64,000 bases of DNA from Kappaphycus alvarezii (GCA_002205965.3 NADL03000159.1:62001-126000); one strand, 5' to 3'; counted from the stretch's first letter, positions 50,119-62,800 are shown. Program-made: numbers and translations. Notes: generated by a model not told the origin, from the letters alone.

Positions 50119-51353
50119 TGATAGAAGAAACAGGGGATGGTGAGGGATGAGGAGAGAGAATGAAAAGGAATGTAGGGAAGGAGTGCAGATGGAGAAAGGA
50201 AACAGAAAGGAGATAGAACGGCAAAGGTGAGGTTGGTGTTGAAATGAAAGACAAGTCCGTGCCTCTTCTTACTTGGATGAGCTATTAGACTACAACTATA
50301 TACTGTTTGCCGGTACTCACTTCGGATTTGTGAAAGCAAAATGAAAGTAGCAAAATCTACATTTGCAGTACTATCTTTGTTGATCCTATAGCCTACCCAA
50401 GCCAAAATGCCTCAGAATCCCTCATTTGCATGCGCGGGAAATTCATAATTACCAATATTCAAAACGTGAGTAACATTACGTTCATGCTAGCCAGGCACGT
50501 TCTGTTACGTAAATATATAATAAACCAGTCAACCCGTGAATTATGCCTTACGTACCCCGCCTATGCAACTGTAATCTCTCGCCCTGTAACAAAAACCCAA
50601 AGGCGGGAACTCAATATATCATGAGAGTAGAAAACAATTTTTCGGCGGGCTTGTCTCACTTTGCTACGTAACAGTACGTAAATCTCATGCAGGCCATTCA
50701 ACGTGAATTAAGCCTTACGTGCCATACGTGCAATACTGTAGAAGCAACGTGGCTGCATCAACATACTTTGGCTGCATACTTGTGCAAGAGTGATTTGTAC
50801 GCAGCCTGTATAATGAGTATAGTGTAAGCCGTATGCAGCCAGTCCAGGCAAGTATAGGATAAATATAGAAACCACTGTTTACTTGTACACGTATGACACC
50901 TATAATACTGTACACGCACCACAGAGAGGAGACAGTACACGTATGCCACATAGACAGTACACGTATGCCACATTGTGTACAGTATTTTTGAGCCTAGAAG
51001 AGAGACAAACCATCAACCAACCATAACATGCCAAGTATCAGAATGCTCCACAATGATCAGCTCAGCTATCGCCACTTGTAGCGATATGAGTGGTAGGGAG
51101 GCGTATCTGCCAAGCAATCAGAGGGCAGAATACCAAGTGGTTTCAAAAATGGCAAAATGCGCCGTGATTTTGAGGTTCCCGAAAATGGGCTTTCGTCCCA
51201 GGCACCTCTCTCTCGGTTTGGCCCATTTTACACGTTTCATAGGTGTGCACACAGAAGAAGGGTGCAACTCGCATTTTCCTTCTACAGGTGTACACGTGTC
51301 CAGGTGGCAACTCAAAACCATGGGATCGCATGCATTCTATCACTTTTTCAACA
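50119..51353 (-). mobile_element. LTR-A copy 11, solo LTR
   Basis: 1235 bp. It has the short-unit variant set except near the right end, where CCTTCTACAGG replaces CATGCTACAGG; that is the long-unit state, so a conversion patch is likely. The spacer between the U3 repeats is shortened (about 50945-50955). Confidence 0.9.
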
Positions 51354-53137
51354 CAGATCCCTGCCCGATAATAATACTCCTTATAAACTTTGGAATGGAA
51401 CACCACCAGATATCTCCCATCTGCGAGTGGTCGGTGCGCAATGTTGCTACGTTATTCCTAAGAAGGATCTCAAGAAATTGGATCCCAGGTCTCGTGAGGC
51501 ACTAATGATGGGGTACTCAACCCAAAGTAAGGGATACAAGCTGTGGGACATTGCAGCTGAGAAAATGGTTGTTTCCAGGGACGTCACATTTGACGAATCT
51601 TCGAATTCTCGCAAGATCAACACTGTTCAAGCTTTCTCGACGACCAAATGGAAGGGAACACGAATCCATCGGCAGCAATCGCACTTCCAAGGATCTTCTG
51701 ATCGACTCTCCTTCTGGTAGCGAACAAGATGAGGGATCACTTGCCGCTAATGAGGATGCGAACCCAGTCCAATCCAGCCCGGATACTCCTAGTACTGCTC
51801 CTCGTCGTTCATCCCGGATTGCGAAGAAGCCTGGCAGATGGTGGCTCTCCGGGTCGTCTGAAGATGTATCGCTCATTGCGGAAACCGCTCTTGTCTCTAT
51901 TGGAATTCCAGCATCATACGAGGAAGCTACTTCTTCAGAGAACGTCGACTTTTGGATGCCTGGAATCAAAAAGGAAGAAGACTCCATACGAGAAAATGGA
52001 ACGTTCGAGCTTGTCCCGCGAAAGCCAGGGATGCACGTCATTCCTTGCCGTACGTCTTCCGTGTGAAACCAGACGTTGGTCCCAAAGTCCGCATAGTCGC
52101 CAAAGGATTTCGACAAGTTCCAGGTCTCGAGTATAATGAAACCTATGCTCCTGTAGTTTCTCTCTCTGCCCTACGATTTTTCTCTGCATCACAAACTTTT
52201 TGATTGAATGCGACCAGATGGATGTTGTGACCGCGTTTCTTAATGGGGAGCTGGAAGAGGAAATATTCATGGAAGTTCCATCCGGATTTCACGACCCAGC
52301 CAGGCCGAATCTCGTACCGCCTTCAAAAGGCCCTGTATGGGCTTAAACAGGCTCCACGTCAGTGGTATGCCAAGATTCATGAAGCTATTAACCGCAGAGC
52401 TTCATCTATATGAGTAATCCTCATGAGCCCTGCCTTTATGTCTCTCGACAGGGCTCTTCGATCTCCATAATTATTCTGTACTGGATGACCTTCTTATTGC
52501 TGGAAACGATCGAGTAACTCTGGAAAACATCAAGACTGAGTTGAAGAGTCGATTCAAGATGAAGGATCTGGGCCTGTCAAAGAGTTTCGGAATCCAAGTT
52601 ACTCGCAACGATCAACAAGGACGTTATATCTCTCTCAAAATCTTACACTGAGAAAATACTTGAAAGATTCAACATGGCCACCGCGAAGCCTGTTGATACC
52701 CCTATGGTTCTTTCAAACAGGGCTCGGACAACATCTCAGAAGCTGATCTTTCCCCACGATACCGTATCGCTCCGCAATCGGAAGTCTCATGTATATAATG
52801 GTATACATCGCCCGGACATTGCTTTCGCTATCAGGAAGCTTTCACAACTCGTCAAGAAGTCTCAAGAAAGCCACTGAAAGCCGTAAAGCGAGTTTATCGC
52901 TATCTCAAGGGAGCTAGTGACCTCGGAATCTGTTACAGTTCCTCTTCTGCGCCAATCATCATCGGTTACAGCGACTCTGATTGGGTCGGCTGTCGCACAA
53001 TCGCAATTCGACGGAAAGCTACGTTCTCATGTGTCTCGAGGCCCCATTTCGTGGCGCTTGAAGAAGCAAGGATGTGTTGCGCTGTCGTCGTGTGAAGCAG
53101 AGAACATTTCCATTTGCACTGCGTCCAAGGAGGCAAT
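51354..53137 (+). pseudogene. Family-B IN tail/RT/RNase H, unit 11, divergent edge copy
   Basis: Up to about 51485 it matches the other units; then many substitutions appear. It keeps GAA at 51992-51994 where all other copies have TAA, and codes LDD (52481-52489) where they have LDN. So the two defining lesions are absent. Instead it has its own set of single-base losses (about 51605, 52050, 52180-52205, 52480, 52575 and others) that destroy the frame. RNase H is cut by LTR-A 12 at the same GGCAAT site. It looks like the least homogenised, perhaps oldest, B copy. Confidence 0.9.
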
Positions 53138-54122
53138 TGATAGAAGAAACAGGGGATGGTGAGGGATGAGGAGAGAGAATGAAAAGGAATGTAGGGAAGG
53201 AGTGCAGATGGAGAAAGGAAACAGAAAGGAGATAGAACGGCAAAGGTGAGGTTGGTGTTGAAATGAAAGACAAGTCCGTGCCTCTTCTTTACTTGGATGA
53301 GCTATTAGACTACAACTATATACTGTTTGCCGGTACTCACTTCGGATTTGTGAAAGCAAAATGAAAGTAGCAAAATCTACATTTGCAGTACTATCTTTGT
53401 TGATCCTATAGCCTACCCAAGCCAAAATGCCTCAGAATCCCTCATTTGCATGCGCGGGAAATTCATAATTACCAATATTCAAAACGTGAGTAACATTACG
53501 TTCATGCTAGCCAGGCACGTTCTGTTACGTAAATATATAATAAACCAGTCAACCCGTGAATTATGCCTTACGTACCCCGCCTATGCAACTGTAATCTCTC
53601 GCCCTGTAACAAAAACCAAAGGCGGGAACTCAATATATCATGAGAGTAGAAAACAATTTTCGGCGGGCTTGTCTCACTTTGCTACGTAACAGTACGTAAA
53701 TCTCATGCAGGCCATTCAACGTGAATTAAGCCTTACGTGCCATACGTGCAATACTGTAGAAGCAACGTGGCTGCATCAACATACTTTGGCTGCATACTTG
53801 TGCAAGAGTGATTTGTACGCAGCCTGTATAATGAGTATAGTGTAAGCCGTATGCAGCCAGTCCAGGCAACTATAGGATAAATATAGAAACCACTGTTTAC
53901 TTGTACACGTACGACACCTATAATACTGTACACGTACAGAGAGGAGACAGTACACGTATGCCACCCTGTGTACAGTATTTTGAGCCTAGAAGAGAGACAA
54001 ACCATCAACCAACCATAACATGCCAAGTGTCAGAATGCTCCACAATGATCAGCTCAGATATCGCAACTTATAGCGATATGAGGGGTATGGAGGCGTATCT
54101 AGCAGCCAATCAGCGGGCAGAA
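53138..54122 (-). mobile_element. LTR-A copy 12, truncated
   Basis: 985 bp. The pyrimidine tract, TATA box and most of U3 are present, but the TGTTGAAAAAG end is lost where LTR-C sequence begins at 54123. It has GGCAACTATAGG, GTACGACACC and CTAGCAGCCAATC like copy 1, and one U3 repeat. Confidence 0.88.
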
Positions 54123-54190
54123 TGTTGTTGATTTGGCAAGACGATCACATGACCCCACATCGGTGCCAAACCTCATAAGAGGCATGAGGC
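54123..54190 (+). mobile_element. 66-bp LTR-C scrap, inverted relative to the C array
   Basis: It starts TGTTGTTGATTTGGC on plus, as the start of LTR-C. Bases 54124-54189 are the exact reverse complement of 55282-55347. It then joins the C internal sequence TAATGGGAATCGG on the other strand. It marks an inversion or foldback junction. Confidence 0.8.
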
Positions 54191-54284
54191 TAATGGGAAT
54201 CGGAGAGGGTGAAGGACTTTGCTGGAGGGATGAAGTTGCGGGCTTGGCTACCCAGAATTTACTCGGAACTCTAAAATCCTGGCC
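54191..54284 (-). pseudogene. Residual protease-leader coding stub, unit C0
   Basis: On minus the frame GQDFRVPSKFWVAKPATSS, also found just before the protease of the two complete copies, remains here, while the protease and everything after it is gone. A stop lies directly before the GQ codons in all three copies. Confidence 0.6.
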
Positions 54285-55347
54285 TTAAGTACAACCTACA
54301 ACTACTTTCTAACTCACTGCGTCCACTAACAGAATCCCACAAACTGAGCCATTTGAGCGGACTTCAAGATCTTGGCCTGGTGATAACAGTCATTAGGGGC
54401 AAATTTGGAACTGCTTCCAAAGTTGACAAATTTGTGTAAATAGGTTGGCCCAATACACACATCAATACAGTACCTTATTTTGCAGACCTACCGGAAACGA
54501 ATTCCCTTGTGCCAAAATAACGGACTCAATCCGTCATACGTAAAATAGAATCACATAACTGATTTTTGGATGCAGTCGGTCCAATCTTCATCATAATTAC
54601 GAACCTCATACATATGATGGAATCACATAACTGATTTTTGGATGCAGTTGTACAAACCAATATCATAACTAGAAACCACATACGTATGATGGAATCACAT
54701 AACTGATTTTTGGATGCAGCTGGAAACCCGTAATCATAACTAGAAACCTCATACATATGATGAAATCACATAACGATTTTTGGATGCAGCTGGATAAAAC
54801 CCTTAATCATAACTAGAATCCTCATACATAATATAAAATCAAATACCTCTTTCTAGCAGTCATGACAGTATTGCCATAATTGATTCCTACTGTACAAACT
54901 CAGGTATAGTAAGGAGTACAGTACTTGGTATATTACGATGTACAGTGCGAAGTACAGTTCCTCATTTGGCACTAGTACAGTACGTGTACAACACTGCACA
55001 AAAAGGTTTCTTCTCTTAGCTGTACCACGTGTACATCACATACACAACTGCCACCACGTACACGTGTACATAGCTTTCCTCAGCATATCTCTCATACAGT
55101 ATACTCATCATCCACTTATAGTACCCTACCCTACGTAAAATCACCCCATAAACAACATTTTGCCTCTAAATCGCTGATCTCTCAAAATCGTACTTTCGTC
55201 CCTGGGAACTTTGGATTTCTTCCGGAATGCCTTAGCGCCACCCTTCATTCGACACGTGTGCATGTGTACACGTGGAACATGCCTCATGCCTCTTATGAGG
55301 TTTGGCACCGATGTGGGGTCATGTGATCGTCTTGCCAAATCAACAAC
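54285..55347 (-). mobile_element. LTR-C plus leader, copy 0
   Basis: On minus it begins GTTGTTGATTTGGC (first T lost) next to a CGAGGGGGAAA tract at 55348-55358. U3 contains several CACGTG/GTACACGTG sites and repeated TACTGTA-type motifs, then a minisatellite. The inner LTR end and a primer binding site could not be fixed, so the interval is LTR plus leader. Confidence 0.65.
54540..54830. repeat. ~72-bp minisatellite, 4 copies
   Basis: Each copy contains GATTTTTGGATGCAG and ATAACTAGAAACCACATA-type blocks. Four copies occur here against six and seven in the next two units. Confidence 0.85.
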
Positions 55348-55368
55348 TTTCCCCCTCGATTACATGAC

Positions 55369-58300
55369 CTAAGCATCGTGCAGCTCTCCGAGGCCTAGAG
55401 ATTTTATGCATTGTATGAATTGAATGCGACCAAGAGGCTTGGTGAGTATATCTGCTGGCATATCTGTAGAAGGTACGTGAAACAGTGAAACAATCTTTCG
55501 AGTCACAGCATCTCGGACAAAATGATATGATATGTCAATGTGCTTATTTCGCCTGTTCACTCCTTCGTTACCCGCAAACGCTATTGTACCAGCATTATCA
55601 CACCCGATTGTAACTGTGCTGTCTTCGCTTTCCAAGCGTCTGCAAGAAGGCACCTGAGCCAAGCTGCCTCTTTGCAAGCCTCACACAGTGCAATATTCCC
55701 TTCGCATGTGGATTTCGCAACGACCGTTTGTCTCCTAGATGACCAACTAATAGCTCCCCCACACAGTTTGAACACATATCCACTGGTGGACTTTCTCGAG
55801 TCCAAGCAACCACCCCAGTCTGCATCGCTGAAGCCCTCTAGAGTTTGCACTGGGAGATTTCCATCTAGAATTATACCTAGTGAGAGCGTTCCTTTGATAT
55901 ATCTCAGAACTCGTTTGGCTGCTTGCCAGTGGTCCTCGCGAGGGTTCTCACAGTGTTGGGACAGTTTTCCCACCACATATGCAAGATCTGGACGTGACCC
56001 TACCATAAGAAACATTAAGCAGCCAATGATCTGTCGATATGGTACATCGCAATACGGGCTAGTTGACATCTCAGGGTGTAATCCTTGTTCCATCGGAGTC
56101 CTCACGGGATTGCAACTGGCCATACCAAAACGTTTCAAAATGGACTTGGCATACTCTGTCTGCGAGATATAGATCCGTCTAGGGACCCTTTTTCTACTTA
56201 TTTCAAGCCCAATGCACTTTTTGGCCTCGCCTAAATCTTTCATCTCAAATCTCTTGTTCAGTTCACCTTTCATCCAGGTCACGGCTTTCAGGTCACTTCC
56301 CGCAAGAAGCAAGTCATCCACATATAGGGCAATCAGCATAACACCTTTTTCTGATATGTTTGTATATAGACAGGCGTCACTTCTCGTAGTCTTGAAGCCA
56401 AGAGTGTGAATTAGGAAATCGTCAATCTTTTTGTGCCATTGTCGACTCGCTTGCTGAAGACCATAGATAGCCTTGAGAAGTTTGCAAACATGATTGGGCC
56501 TGGAAGAGTCAACGATACCTTCAGGCTGCTCCATATAAATATCCTCTTCTAAGTCACCGTTCAGAAAGGCCGTGACCACGTCCATTTGATGAAGCTCTAA
56601 ATCGAAGTGGGCTACAATCGCCAACAACAATCGAATCGTTGTAAATTTGATCACCGGCGCAAAAGTCTCTGAGTAATCAATCCCCTCAATTTGTTGAAAG
56701 CCCCGCACAACCAGGCGACCTTTTCCCTTTTGAGTCAACGTGCCGTTATCGTCCGGCATGTCCTTTACAGTAAATACCCAGCGAGAAGTTAGAATATTGG
56801 CACCTTCCGATCGTGGAACTAGTGCCCAGGTTTTGTTTTTGCGTTGGGACTCTAGCTCCTTATCAATCGCTTTCTGCCAGAACTGTGGTTGTGGTCCACC
56901 CATCGCCTCTTTAAAGGAGTTCGGTATGTTGATGTCGCCACAGGAAGGTGTGAGTAAGCTGGTTCCCACCAGGCCTGTCCACCACTGTCGGGGTGGGCGT
57001 CGTGAACGAGTGGAGCGGCGAGGTTCCACATCGCCGGGACCAGCATCTTGCTCACCACTCACTTCTTCTGGTTGCAAAGTCTCATTAGTTGAGTCGGGCT
57101 CAATACCTTGACTTTGAAAGTTCTCAACCTCCGCCGGTGACCCTGTTTCAATGCCATGTTCATTATCACCATTAGATGTTTCAGACTCAATTTCGTCAGT
57201 ATCGGTCGTCTCCACTGGGTCAACGTCCATATCATTATCATCGGAGAAATGTTCATCGTAAGAGCAAGCCCCTGGTCTCGACTCATCGAACTGCACATCC
57301 CTGGAAATAACAATGCGATGTAAATTGTCATCCCAAATTTTGTAGGCCTTAGTTCCCGGCGGATACCCAACAAACATTCCCGTTGTTGCGCGGTCGTCAA
57401 ATTTACGCACCTCATTACCAGGCACCTTGTACCAGCATTGACATCCAAACACACGTAGGTGAGATACATCGGGCTTTTTCTTCATCCATAGGTGAAATGG
57501 AGTAACGAGACCACCCAAAGCTCTTGTCGTGACACGATTGCGAACGTAAACTGCGTTATCAAGGGCTTCAGCCCAGAAAGCTTTCGGAACCTTCATATGG
57601 GACAGCATAGACCTGACGAGATCAATCAGGGTACGATTGAGCCGTTCTGCCACACCATTCTGTTCAGGTGTGTATGCAGCGGTCGTTTGATGAACAGTTC
57701 CTTGTGACGATAGAAAGGATTGGAACTCTGAAGAAAGATACTCTCCTCCACGATCAGATCGAAGCACTTTCACGCGTTGACCAGTGTGTGTGAAGGCATA
57801 TTGGGCAAACTTCTGATAAAAATGGAACGTTTCATCTTTACTCTTCATCGGATAGACAACACTCCAGTTTGAGTGGTCATCGATAAAAGTGACAAAGTAT
57901 CTAGCACCACCTACTGACTGTACTTGGAGTGGGCCGCAGACGTCCGAATGGACCAAGTCTAACAAATGTTTGGCCCTGCCTCCAGAGCGCTGTTTAGGAA
58001 TCACAGCACGAGTTGCTTTTCCTAACACACACGCATCACATGTCACAGATTCACAGTCAGAAGATGAGCTAGCGTCTCTTGTTATATCTGAAGAGGAGAT
58101 ATGAAGTCCACTTACCACGTTCTTACGAGCCATGGACAATATTCCTTGAGTGTGAACGTGGGCCAATCTTTCATGCCATGTCTTCAAAGAGGCTTTGTGC
58201 GCCGAATGAACCTCGTTACATGTGTCAAGCACATACAGCTCTCCTCGACTTGTGGCAGTAGCCACGATGCAGTCACTCCTCTTCACAGTGCACTTGTCAC

Positions 58301-58679
58301 GAACGAACTCAACGTCAAATCCATTATCGACCATCTTACGTACAGAGATTAGGGAAAAAGCAAAGCTTGGAACGTGCAGCACATTGGTGAGCTTGCATGA
58401 CTTTTGAACTCCGCTCACTAAAAGCGTAATGGGGACGGTCCCGACTCCAGCTACTACTGCACACGCTTTTGTTCCCATTTCTACGCGGCTGTTTGAGACC
58501 TCCCTGTAGTCGGAGAACAGTCTCTTGTCAAATGTCATGTGTGCGGAGCATCCAGAGTCGATAAGCCAAGTGTTTGAGGTTATGTTAATGGGAATCGGAG
58601 AGGGTGAAGGACTTTGCTGGACGGATGAAGTTGCGGGCTTGGCTACCCAGAATTTACTCGGAACTCTAAAATCCTGGCC
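55369..58679 (-). pseudogene. pol: Family-C copia pol, unit C1, nearly intact
   Basis: Open for 985 codons from 58538 down to 55581; the frame is also open upstream to 58679, which includes the protease site WLIDSGCSAHMT. Numbering from the Met at 58538: zinc domain H122, H127, C167, C170; integrase acidic residues D199, D262 and E298 (35 residues between the last two); basic/aromatic linker RRPPRQWW about 513-520; RT 570-800 with YVDD 739-742 (56313-56324); RNase H from 860 with SDAD at 904-907. Near 55690 a 3-base loss changes CEAE to CEG, and just after it a frameshift moves the C-terminus to the 55369-55677 frame, ending GELHDA. Gag is missing, so the copy is not autonomous, though the enzymes look recently functional. 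Confidence 0.93.
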
Positions 58680-59873
58680 TTAAGTACAACCTACAACTAC
58701 TTTCTAACTCACTGCGTCCACTAACAGAATCCCACAAACTGAGCCATTTGAGCGGATTTCAAGATCTTGGCCCGGTGATAACAGTCATTAGGGGCAAATT
58801 TGGAACTGCTTCCAAAGTTGACAAATTTGTGTAAATAGGTTGGCCCAATACACACATCAATACAGTACCTTATTTTGCAGACCTACCGGAAACGAATTCC
58901 CTTGTGCCAAAATAACGGACTCAATCCGTCATACGTAAAATAGAATCTCATAACTGAATTTTTGGATGCAGTCGGTCCAATCTTCATCATAATTACGAAC
59001 CTCATACATATGATGGAATCACATAACTGATTTTTGGATGCAGTTGTACAAACCAATCATAACTAGAAACCACATACGTATGATGGAATCACATAACTGA
59101 TTTTTGGATGCAGTTGTACAAACCAATATCATAACTAGAAACCACATACGTATGATGGAATCACATAACTGATTTTTGGATGCAGTGTAAAACCAATATC
59201 ATAACTAGAAACCACATACATGATGAATCACATAACTGATTTTTGGATGCAGTGGATAAAACCAATCATAACTAGAAACCACATACATGATGAATCACAT
59301 AACTGATTTTTGGATGCAGCTGGATAAAACCCTTAATCATAACTAGAATCCTCATACATAATAAATCAAATACCTCTTTCTAGCAGTCATGACAGTATTG
59401 CCATAATTGATTCCTACTGTACAAACTCAGGTATAGTAAGGAGTACAGTATTGGTATATTACGATGTACAGTGCGAAGTACAGTTCCCATTTGGCACTAG
59501 TACAGTACGTGTACAACACTGCACAAAAAGGTTTCTTCTCTTAGCTGTACCACGTTACATCACATACACAACTGCCACCACGTACACGTGTACATAGCTT
59601 TCCTCAGCATATCTCTCATACAGTATACTCATCATCCACTTATAGTACCCTACCCTACGTAAAATCACCCCATAAACAACATTTTGCCCTCTAAATCGCT
59701 GATCTCTCAAAATCGTACTTTCGTCCCTGGGAACTTTGGATTTCTTCCGGAATGCCTTAGCGCCACCCTTCATTCGACACGTGTGCATGTGTACACGTGG
59801 AACATGCCTCATGCCTCTTATGAGGTTTGGCACCGATGTGGGGTCATGTGATCGTCTTGCCAAATCAACAACA
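58680..59873 (-). mobile_element. LTR-C plus leader, copy 1
   Basis: On minus it starts exactly TGTTGTTGATTTGGC at 59873. Same content as copy 0 but ~130 bp longer because of more minisatellite copies. It lies between the pol of C1 and the RNase H of C2 and so serves as 5' flank of C1 and 3' LTR of C2. CACGTGTACACATG and GTACACGTG motifs are in U3. Confidence 0.7.
58945..59362. repeat. ~72-bp minisatellite, 6 copies
   Basis: Six GATTTTTGGATGCAG-bearing copies, the last two shortened (CATACATGATGAATC). The middle copies are nearly identical to each other, indicating recent expansion. Confidence 0.85.
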
Positions 59874-59884
59874 CCCCCCCTCGA
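59874..59884 (-). other. Polypurine tract of family C, unit C2
   Basis: CGAGGGGGGG on minus sits directly before the TGTTGTTG start of LTR-C and after the pol stop at 59894-59896. Confidence 0.75.
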
Positions 59885-59893
59885 TTACATGAC

Positions 59894-62800
59894 CTAAGCA
59901 TCGTGCAGCTCTCCGAGGCCTAGAGATTTTATGCATTGTATGAATTGAATGCGACCAAGAGGCTTGGTGAGTATATCTGCTGGCATATTGTAGAAGGTAC
60001 GTGAAACAGTGAAACAATCTTTCGAGTCACAGCATCTCGGACAAAATGATATGATATGTCAATGTGCTTATTTCGCCTGTTCACTCCTTCGTTACCCGCA
60101 AACGCTATTGTACCAGCATTATCACACCGATTGTAACTGTGCTGTCTTTCGACTTTCCCAATGCGTCTGCAAGAAGGCACCTGAGCCAAGCTGCCTCTTT
60201 GCAAGCCTCACACAGTGCAATATTCTCCGCTTCGCATGTGGATTTCGCAACGACCGTTTGTCTCCTAGATGACTAACTAATAGCACTCCCCACACAGTTT
60301 GAACACATATCCACTGGTGGACTTTCTCGAGTCCAAGCAACCACCCCAGTCTGCATCGCTGAAGCCCTCTAGAGTTTGCACTGGGAGATTTCCATCTAGA
60401 ATTATACCTAGTGAGAGCGTTCCTTTGATATATCTCAGAACTCGTTTGGCTGCTTGCCAGTGGTCCTCGCGAGGGTTCTCACAGTGTTGGACAGTTTTCC
60501 CACCACATATGCAAGATCTGGACGTGACCCTACCATAAGAAACATTAAGCAGCCAATGATCTGTCGATATGGTACATCGCAATACGGGCTAGTTGACATC
60601 TCAGGGTGTAATCCTTGTTCCATCGGAGTTCCTCACGGGATTGCAACTGGCCATACCAAAACGTTTCAAAATGGACTTGGCATACTCTGTCTGCGAGATA
60701 TAGATCCGTCTAGGGACCCTTTTTCTACTTATTTCAAGCCCAATGCACTTTTTGGCCTCGCCTAAATCTTTCATCTCAAATCTCTTGTTCAGTTCACCTT
60801 TCATCCAGGTCACGGCTTTCAGGTCACTTCCCGCAAGAAGCAAGTCATCCACATATAGGGCAATCAGCATAACACCTTTTTCTGATATGTTTGTATATAG
60901 ACAGGCGTCACTTCTCGTAGTCTTGAAGCCAAGAGTGTGAATTAGGAAATCGTCAATCTTTTTGTGCCATTGTCGACTCGCTTGCTGAAGACCATAGATA
61001 GCCTTGAGAAGTTTGCAAACATGATTGGGCCTGGAAGAGTCAACGATACCTTCAGGCTGCTCCATATAAATATCCTCTTCTAAGTCACCGTTCAGAAAGG
61101 CCGTGACCACGTCCATTTGATGAAGCTCTAAATCGAAGTGGGCTACAATCGCCAACAACAATCGAATCGTTGTAAATTTGATCACCGGCGCAAAAGTCTC
61201 TGAGTAATCAATCCCCTCAATTTGTTGAAAGCCCCGCACAACCAGGCGACCTTTTCCCTTTTGAGTCAACGTGCCGTTATCGTCCGGCATGTCCTTTACA
61301 GTAAATACCCAGCGAGAAGTTAGAATATTGGCACCTTCCGATCGTGGAACTAGTGCCCAGGTTTTGTTTTTGCGTTGGGACTCTAGCTCCTTATCAATCG
61401 CTTTCTGCCAGAACTGTGGTTGTGGTCCACCCATCGCCTCTTTAAAGGAGTTCGGTATGTTGATGTCGCCACAGGAAGGTGTGAGTAAGCTGGTTCCCAC
61501 CAGGCCTGTCCACCACTGTCGGGGTGGGCGTCGTGAACGAGTGGAGCGGCGAGGTTCCACATCGCCGGGACCAGCATCTTGCTCACCACTCACTTCTTCT
61601 GGTTGCAAAGTCTCATTAGTTGAGTCGGGCTCAATACCTTGACTTTGAAAGTTCTCAACCTCCGCCGGTGACCCTGTTTCAATGCCATGTTCATTATCAC
61701 CATTAGATGTTTCAGACTCAATTTCGTCAGTATCGGTCGTCTCCACTGGGTCAACGTCCATATCATTATCATCGGAGAAATGTTCATCGTAAGAGCAAGC
61801 CCCTGGTCTCGACTCATCGAACTGCACATCCCTGGAAATAACAATGCGATGTAAATTGTCATCCCAAATTTTGTAGGCCTTAGTTCCCGGCGGATACCCA
61901 ACAAACATTCCCGTTGTTGCGCGGTCGTCAAATTTACGCACCTCATTACCAGGCACCTTGTACCAGCATTGACATCCAAACACACGTAGGTGAGATACAT
62001 CGGGCTTTTTCTTCATCCATAGGTGAAATGGAGTAACGAGACCACCCAAAGCTCTTGTCGTGACACGATTGCGAACGTAAACTGCGTTATCAAGGGCTTC
62101 AGCCCAGAAAGCTTTCGGAACCTTCATATGGGACAGCATAGACCTGACGAGATCAATCAGGGTACGATTGAGCCGTTCTGTCACACCATTCTGTTCAGGT
62201 GTGTATGCAGCGGTCGTTTGATGAACAGTTCCTTGTGACGATAGAAAGGATTGGAACTCTGAAGAAAGATACTCTCCTCCACGATCAGATCGAAGCACTT
62301 TCACGCGTTGACCAGTGTGTGTGAAGGCATATTGGGCAAACTTCTGATAAAAATGGAACGTTTCATCTTTACTCTTCATCGGATAGACAACACTCCAGTT
62401 TGAGTGGTCATCGATAAAAGTGACAAAGTATCTAGCACCACCTACTGACTGTACTTGGAGTGGGCCGCAGACGTCCGAATGGACCAAGTCTAACAAATGT
62501 TTGGCCCTGCCTCCAGAGCGCTGTTTAGGAATCACAGCACGAGTTGCTTTTCCTAACACACACGCATCACATGTCACAGATTCACAGTCAGAAGATGAGC
62601 TAGCGTCTCTTGTTATATCTGAAGAGGAGATATGAAGTCCACTTACCACGTTCTTACGAGCCATGGACAATATTCCTTGAGTGTGAACGTGGGCCAATCT
62701 TTCATGCCATGTCTTCAAAGAGGCTTTGTGCGCCGAATGAACCTCGTTACATGTGTCAAGCACATACAGCTCTCCTCGACTTGTGGCAGTAGCCACGATG

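Larger units (their letters stand above)
5870..54122. repeat. Tandem array of 11 nested copia units (A in B)
   Basis: The junction GGCAAT|TGATAGAAG recurs at unit starts 11691, 17528, 23347, 29157, 34976, 38015, 41045, 44068, 47079, 50119 and 53138; the first LTR starts at 5870 next to a different flank. Units 1-5 measure 5821, 5837, 5819, 5810 and 5819 bp; units 6-11 measure 3039, 3030, 3023, 3011, 3040 and 3019 bp. All are head-to-tail. Long units hold LTR-A plus A pol on minus and B RT/RNase H on plus; short units hold LTR-A and a longer B piece on plus. Confidence 0.95.

Noticed and set aside
5870..54122. CRISPR or bacterial repeat system
   Set aside because: The repeats are kilobase-scale retrotransposon units with eukaryotic LTR features; there are no short spaced repeats or cas genes.
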